Source of the DNA: a bacterium
GTDB taxonomy: Bacteria; Cyanobacteriota; Vampirovibrionia; Obscuribacterales; Obscuribacteraceae
DNA: 10,406 bases
Direction: 5' to 3'
Assembly: GCA_030431355.1 (NCBI GenBank)
Contig: JAUIJG010000171.1
Coordinates: 1 to 10,406 of the forward strand
The stretch's first letter is position 1, and every line of letters begins with the position of its first letter. Position numbers and translations under genes: made by a program. The notes under the pieces are model-generated. The model searched no databases, was not told the DNA's origin, and saw nothing but the letters and a program-made list of their open reading frames with translations. Shown here one piece after another: positions 6,816 to 10,406 of this stretch.

Positions 6816-7823
6816 CTATTTTAACCTAATTGGGCTAAGTTCGGAGACATTGGCTCTCTCTTTCTCTTTTTTGTACCAGTCGACAAACTCAGCCACTCCT
6901 ACATCCAGGCTTGTATGCGGTTTGTATCCGAGCTGCTCTTTTGCTTTGTCGATGTTAGCGAAAGTATTGGGCACATCACCCTTCTGCATGGGCTTTCTAT
7001 TTATGATTGCTTCTTTCCCGAGAGCTTTTTCAATGGCTTTGATCATGTCGCTGAGGACTACCGGTTCACTCCTGCCTAAATTGAAGATCTCGAAACCTGG
7101 ATTCTTCAAATCAAGAACACGGCTGATACCATCTACAATGTCGCCGATATAAGTGTAGTCTCGCTGGCTACTGCCATCTCCATACATCTCTATCGGTTGA
7201 TCCGAGTCGATCAATCGACAAAATTTATGGATGGCCAGATCCGGTCTCTGGCGCGGTCCAAAAACAGTGAAGAAGCGTAAGCAGACAATATCCATGCCGG
7301 TCGCCACATGCTGACTGTGACAGATCATCTCTCCGGACATCTTAGTGGCGGCATAGGGAGAGATCGGTTTGTCGGTTCTATCTGTCTCCTTGAAGCTTTC
7401 AGATTGCCTGGCACCGTAAACAGAGCTTGAGGAGGCGAAGACAAATAAAGGAAGGTTGTCGGGATCTTTTGTGGCGGAATCAAGTAAATTTTGAGTGCCT
7501 TTCAGATTCACATCCACGTAGAGGGAGGGATTCTCAAGCGATGGTCTCACACCAGCCATGGCGGCAAGATGAACGATTGCGTCGAAGGGACCGTCAAGAA
7601 ACGCCTTTCTTACATCATCTAAGTCGCGGATGTCTCCCTCAACAACGCGGCAATTCTCGTTGTTGCTGTAGGCTTTAACGTTCGACCTTTTGATAGACGG
7701 TTCATAGAAATCATTGAAGTTATCGATTACCACCACCGAGTTGTCGTTCGCCAGCAGGTGTTCGACCAGGTGACTGCCAATGAATCCGGCTCCGCCAGTA
7801 ACAAGAATCTTTTTGTTCTTCAT
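6816..7823 (-). CDS. NAD-dependent nucleotide-sugar epimerase (UDP-glucuronate/UDP-glucose 4-epimerase type)
   Basis: A 335-residue extended short-chain dehydrogenase/reductase, cytoplasmic. The NAD-binding motif TGGAGFIGSH (9-18), ribose-binding Asp34 (VVIDNF), the SSSSVYG catalytic-Ser region (131-137), and the YAATK motif with Tyr157 and Lys161 are intact. RFFTVFGPRQRPDLAIHKF (183-201) and GSSQRDYTYIGDIV (217-230) are typical of 4-epimerases acting on UDP-glucuronate or related UDP-sugars. The exact substrate is not decided by these motifs. In this context UDP-GlcA to UDP-GalA fits, giving a donor for the adjacent polyprenyl-phosphate and ArnT-like transferases. The ATG at 7823 follows GGGGAG (7827-7832) by three bases. 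It lies 122 bp downstream of the ArnT-like gene on the same strand. Confidence 0.9.
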   Translation of the reverse strand: MKNKKILVTGGAGFIGSHLVEHLLANDNSVVVIDNFNDFYEPSIKRSNVKAYSNNENCRVVEGDIRDLDDVRKAFLDGPFDAIVHLAAMAGVRPSLENPSLYVDVNLKGTQNLLDSATKDPDNLPLFVFASSSSVYGARQSESFKETDRTDKPISPYAATKMSGEMICHSQHVATGMDIVCLRFFTVFGPRQRPDLAIHKFCRLIDSDQPIEMYGDGSSQRDYTYIGDIVDGISRVLDLKNPGFEIFNLGRSEPVVLSDMIKAIEKALGKEAIINRKPMQKGDVPNTFANIDKAKEQLGYKPHTSLDVGVAEFVDWYKKEKERANVSELSPIRLK

Positions 7824-7852
7824 TTGCTCCCCAATATCTGCTCCCTGAACTG

Positions 7853-7921
7853 TTAACCGCGACTCCGTGCTTTGAATTGTTGCTTCTCTGCCGATAACTG
7901 CGACTCCGCGTTTTGAGGCAT
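7853..7921 (-). CDS. Possible 22-residue leader ORF before the epimerase
   Basis: An ATG at 7921 opens a 22-residue frame that begins MPQNAESQL and ends in ARSRG with TAA at 7853-7855. AGGAG lies two to three bases before the ATG. The ORF lies between the ArnT-like gene stop and the epimerase start and spans the 41-bp-spaced repeat. It could be a coupling peptide or pure chance; the size gives no statistical support. Confidence 0.2.
   Translation of the reverse strand: MPQNAESQLSAEKQQFKARSRG
7855..7916 (-). repeat. Imperfect 21-bp direct repeat, 41-bp spacing
   Basis: Copies at 7855-7875 and 7896-7916 share 18 of 21 bases. On the minus strand the common core is CGGAGTCGC. The start-to-start distance is 41 bp, and flanking GA-rich, ribosome-site-like stretches also recur, so it looks like a degenerate tandem duplication in the leader of the epimerase gene. 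Confidence 0.6.
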
Positions 7922-7945
7922 TTCTCCTGTCCCTTACAATCCGAC

Positions 7946-9835
7946 TTAGATTTCTACTTCTGATTTTGCTTTTGTTTTTGTTTCTATATTCGCTTCTATT
8001 TTCGCTTCAGTATTCTCTTTTGAGTTCTGCTGAATTCTAGCTCTTTCTTTGTTGTTGAATTCAAGCATGATGAATCTACCGTTCTCCGCCACTAGTTTGA
8101 AATCGTTACTCTTTAAGTAAATTTCTTTGTGGCTGGCTCTTCCGATTACATATGCCGAATCAACAGTGGAGAATCTATTGAATAGACCTTCGAGACTTTC
8201 CTCCTTCTCTACTCTGCGAAGAGCGTAGAAAGTAGCTGAAGGTTTTCTGATATTGCAGAGATAAATAGGTTTGTCTGATTGAGCCGCATATTGTACGAAA
8301 GATTGAAGAGGGCGCTCCCAGGCGTCGGCGAATATATTTTGTAACGGTGGTCCAAAATAAAGGATCCCGGATGCAAGCATCACCAGAAACACCATATACG
8401 ATGCATATATTTTTCTGGAGATAGCTAGAGCTAGCGGAACAATGCCGGTAACAGCTAAAAACGTGATATAGCCCGGCAAATAGCTAATCAATTCGGGTGG
8501 GCAATACCTGAGTTTCGCTTCCAGATAAGGAAGCAGACTATAGCTTGCCAAAACTGCTGTGCTGAATATAGCGTAACCGATGGTTACCGGAAGCCATTTG
8601 CGATCCTTTGCCATTGCGGTTAGCAAACAGGCAGTGGTGATCGCAAGAAACGGGAACGCAGGCAAAGTATAGGGTAATAGTTTTGAGACGCTGGAGCTGA
8701 AAAATATCAGTATCGAAAGCGATGCCAGAGCAGAAAAGAGAAACGCTTTCTGGGAAAGATTTTGGTTGCGAGCGTTTTCAAATGGGGCTTTGATAAATTC
8801 TTTCGGGTTGGCTGTTGCTGCAATAAGTTTTTTGATGGCTAAGAACCAGGCAAAAGGAAGAGCCAGTGTAAAAGGGAAGAAACCGCCTCCCATGGCGGCC
8901 AGATGATACCACCAGGGATATTTGTGGTCGACAACTCCGGTAAACCGCTGCAGGTTCTCGCGCATGATAAACGACTCAAAATATTCACCTCTGGTCACCC
9001 AGGTTTCAAGGGCGAACCAGGGCAAAGCGATAAGTGCTATTACCCCGAGACCAGCTAACGGTCTGTAATAGGACCAGGCTTTTCTAACTTCACCCATTAT
9101 CAGGTGATAGGGAACCAACATTAGAGCAGGCAAAACTATGGCCACCGGTCCTTTTGTCATCACGCCCAGACCGATTAAACCGTAGGAGAACCATTTCCAG
9201 CGATTTTCCTTGCTGTAGAATCCATAGATGAGTCCCATCGCGCTGCCGGAAACGAATAAAGATAGCGGGATATCGGTTATGGCTAACCTTGAGATTGCCA
9301 GATACATGGGAGACAGGAGCAGCAGAAAAGCAGCGAGAATTGCTTGCTTTCTACCAATAAACTTTTCGGTGAAAAGGTAGGTCAGACCGACTAAAATCGC
9401 GCCGCAAGCGGCACTGAAGAAGCGACTGGCAAACTCACTTACAGCAAAAGCTTTCATAGAGGCGGCGATTGCCCAGATAAAAAGTGGTGGCTTTGTGTAC
9501 CGAACCTGGTAGTTAAGATAAGTGGTTACGTACTCTCCAGTTTCTAACATCTCCCTTGCAGGCTCTGCGTAGAGCGCTTCATCAGGGTTGAATAGCGGCA
9601 TATCTCCCAGGTGAGTGAAATACATGGCGCATGCTGAAATGAAAATGGTTGCGAAGAGAAGGAGACTGGTTTTGCTGAGGGAATTGAAATTAGGCTGCTG
9701 CTCATTTCTCGGCGATTCAGCAGCTCCTTTGTCCAGCAAATTCGAATTGAGCTGGATGGGCCTGGCCGTGCCACCAGAGGGAGTTTGTGCCGCTGGTGAA
9801 CTATCGTCTTTATTGGAGATAGTGGATGTGTCCAA
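7946..9835 (-). CDS. ArnT-like (GT39/GT83) membrane glycosyltransferase
   Basis: A 629-residue polytopic inner-membrane enzyme of the ArnT/PMT superfamily, which moves a sugar from polyprenyl phosphate to lipid A, protein or another acceptor on the outer face of the membrane. After a hydrophilic N-tail of about 55 residues and helix 1 (about 56-73) comes the family signature GDMPLFNPDEALYAEPAREM, with the Asp85-Glu86 pair in the first periplasmic loop, then RYTKPPLFIW (112-121), AITDIPLSLF (185-194) and GLGVMTKGPVAIVLPALML (222-240). About a dozen hydrophobic helices follow and a soluble C-terminal domain starts near 510. Acceptor and sugar are unknown. TTG at 9835 is the start: AGGT (9843-9846) precedes it by seven bases and an upstream in-frame TAG prevents extension from there. 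The C-terminal tail is a low-complexity Lys/Glu/Ala repeat. Confidence 0.92.
   Translation of the reverse strand: MDTSTISNKDDSSPAAQTPSGGTARPIQLNSNLLDKGAAESPRNEQQPNFNSLSKTSLLLFATIFISACAMYFTHLGDMPLFNPDEALYAEPAREMLETGEYVTTYLNYQVRYTKPPLFIWAIAASMKAFAVSEFASRFFSAACGAILVGLTYLFTEKFIGRKQAILAAFLLLLSPMYLAISRLAITDIPLSLFVSGSAMGLIYGFYSKENRWKWFSYGLIGLGVMTKGPVAIVLPALMLVPYHLIMGEVRKAWSYYRPLAGLGVIALIALPWFALETWVTRGEYFESFIMRENLQRFTGVVDHKYPWWYHLAAMGGGFFPFTLALPFAWFLAIKKLIAATANPKEFIKAPFENARNQNLSQKAFLFSALASLSILIFFSSSVSKLLPYTLPAFPFLAITTACLLTAMAKDRKWLPVTIGYAIFSTAVLASYSLLPYLEAKLRYCPPELISYLPGYITFLAVTGIVPLALAISRKIYASYMVFLVMLASGILYFGPPLQNIFADAWERPLQSFVQYAAQSDKPIYLCNIRKPSATFYALRRVEKEESLEGLFNRFSTVDSAYVIGRASHKEIYLKSNDFKLVAENGRFIMLEFNNKERARIQQNSKENTEAKIEANIETKTKAKSEVEI
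7949..8008 (-). repeat. 12-bp repeats encoding the ArnT-like C-terminal tail
   Basis: Five consecutive 12-base units encode the tetrapeptides EAKI, EANI, ETKT, KAKS and EVEI, directly before the TAA. The first two units, GAAGCGAAAATA and GAAGCGAATATA, differ at one base; later units are more diverged and A-rich. The unit keeps the frame, so copy-number change would lengthen or shorten the tail without breaking the gene. Confidence 0.7.
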
Positions 9836-10103
9836 AATATCTACCTCATGAAAACGCCTGAATTGTCTTATTCTCAGCTTGCAATATCAAGGTTTTGCGG
9901 TTAATGAAGGCAGAAATTCACAAAGTATGAAAAAAGAACAGACCTGCTATTAATTTCTGCTTATGTTCGCTGTCTCAAACTTCATGCCTCTCCCTCTACT
10001 AAAGAAAGATATTCCAGTTGAAGTTGTTCCGAATTCGGAACAACTTCTGAGAAATCATAAAAGAATCAGAACTTCATAACCAATAGGGAGCAAACGGAAA
10101 GCG
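9836..10103. other. 268-bp intergenic region between GT2 and ArnT-like genes
   Basis: This is the largest gene-free stretch of the window. It holds the 28-bp palindrome at 10020-10047 and a second, wide inverted repeat: GCAGAAATT at 9910-9918 and AATTTCTGC at 9952-9960, with a 33-base spacer. A promoter for the ArnT-like gene could lie here on the minus strand, but I found no convincing -35/-10 pair. No ORF or RNA gene is apparent. Confidence 0.5.
10020..10047. repeat. Perfect 28-bp palindrome centred on GAATTC
   Basis: The half-site is GAAGTTGTTCCGAA and the other half is its exact reverse complement with no spacer. It lies 56 bp downstream of the GT2 stop, in its 3' region and upstream of the ArnT-like gene. 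As RNA it can fold into a long hairpin, but no T-run follows directly in either direction, so it is not a typical intrinsic terminator. It may be an operator, a transcript-stabilising or ending hairpin, or a dispersed repeat. Confidence 0.85.
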
Positions 10104-10406
10104 CTACTCGATCTCTTCGGGAGGCAATGTATTGAGTCTTTCGGAAACAGCATAAATTCTCTTGCCCTGAGATTCGTGGTAGGTCCTCATCAGAATTTCA
10201 GCCAGCAATCCCATGAGGATGAACTGAAATCCTAGAGACATGAACATTGCCACCAGGACGGGAAGTGGTGTCTCAATGAAAGATGTTTGATATCCGTATT
10301 TTAAAACCACCATCCAAATGAAACCGGCAACAGCCAGACCTATAGAACCCATACCAAAAGTTCCAAATACGTAGATTGGTTTGGTGAAGTAAGTGGACAT
10401 GAATTT
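10104..10406 (-). CDS. GT2 polyprenyl-phosphate glycosyltransferase, C-terminal part (5' end beyond right edge)
   Basis: The frame remains open to the right edge (AAA TTC before the first ATG at 10400), so the internal ATG is not taken as the start. The visible 100 residues match the C-terminal membrane region of DPM1/ArnC/GtrB-like GT2 enzymes: YFTKPIYVFGTFGMGSIGLA, two membrane helices (about residues 14-33 and 46-68 counted from that Met), and the hallmark QFILMGLLAEI followed by RTYHESQGK. Full proteins are about 300 residues and have a cytoplasmic catalytic GT-A domain, which would lie off the window. The family transfers a sugar from a nucleotide donor to polyprenyl phosphate, the donor type used by the downstream ArnT-like enzyme. 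It is separated from that gene by 268 bp. Confidence 0.85.
   Translation of the reverse strand, partial: KFMSTYFTKPIYVFGTFGMGSIGLAVAGFIWMVVLKYGYQTSFIETPLPVLVAMFMSLGFQFILMGLLAEILMRTYHESQGKRIYAVSERLNTLPPEEIE

Noticed and set aside
9910..9960. Wide inverted repeat (9-base arms, 33-base spacer) as a regulatory dyad
   Set aside because: Short AT-rich arms with a long spacer can arise by chance in this AT-rich gap, and no terminator or operator feature supports it.
10020..10047. Palindrome as an intrinsic terminator or cloning/EcoRI artefact
   Set aside because: No T-run follows on either strand, so a classic terminator is not supported. A chimeric ligation at GAATTC would give a much longer inverted repeat than 14 bases per arm.

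Overview
This is a bacterial chromosomal window of ordinary, dense gene content with roughly balanced base composition. I see no phage, transposon, CRISPR, rRNA or tRNA signal. The gene set combines a polyprenyl-phosphate sugar transferase, an ArnT-type transferase, a nucleotide-sugar epimerase, secreted proteins and a fasciclin-domain protein. It suggests a free-living or particle-associated bacterium with a complex, probably diderm envelope. My impression is of a little-studied environmental lineage, possibly non-photosynthetic Cyanobacteria such as Obscuribacterales/Melainabacteria. That placement is a guess from protein flavour and cannot be proved here. TGA is used as a normal stop, and TTG starts are frequent.

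Left block (1-2895, all minus strand, transcribed right to left): a fasciclin (FAS1) secreted protein, a two-ACT-domain regulatory protein, peptide deformylase, a 255-residue secreted or membrane-anchored protein of unknown function, and a secreted basic protein cut by the left edge. The ACT and deformylase genes share a TGATG stop/start, and the downstream genes overlap or lie 13 bp apart, so this looks like one operon.

Middle block (3012-5003, plus strand): a 12-helix MFS transporter of the SLC45/GPH-like sugar transporter type runs divergently from the fasciclin gene. It is followed by a receiver-like (REC) protein with a C-terminal membrane anchor. The receiver fold is split between two reading frames that meet at a GTGA overlap near 4572. 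This is either a frameshift lesion, a sequence error, or a truly split gene. An 11-bp-period tandem repeat fills the gap to the next, convergent gene.

Right block (5089-10406, all minus strand): from upstream to downstream, the C-terminal end of a GT2 polyprenyl-phosphate glycosyltransferase (cut by the right edge), an ArnT/GT39 membrane glycosyltransferase, a UDP-glucuronate/UDP-glucose 4-epimerase-type SDR, a small orphan protein, and a membrane-anchored SGNH-hydrolase-like protein. Together they read as a surface-glycan modification locus. The epimerase would make the nucleotide sugar (possibly UDP-galacturonate), GT2 would load it on polyprenyl phosphate, the ArnT-like enzyme would transfer it outside the inner membrane, and the SGNH protein might acylate or deacylate the product. 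A 28-bp perfect palindrome lies between GT2 and the ArnT-like gene, and a 41-bp-spaced imperfect repeat lies between the ArnT-like gene and the epimerase.

No gene-free stretch exceeds 300 bases. The largest gap is 9836-10103.
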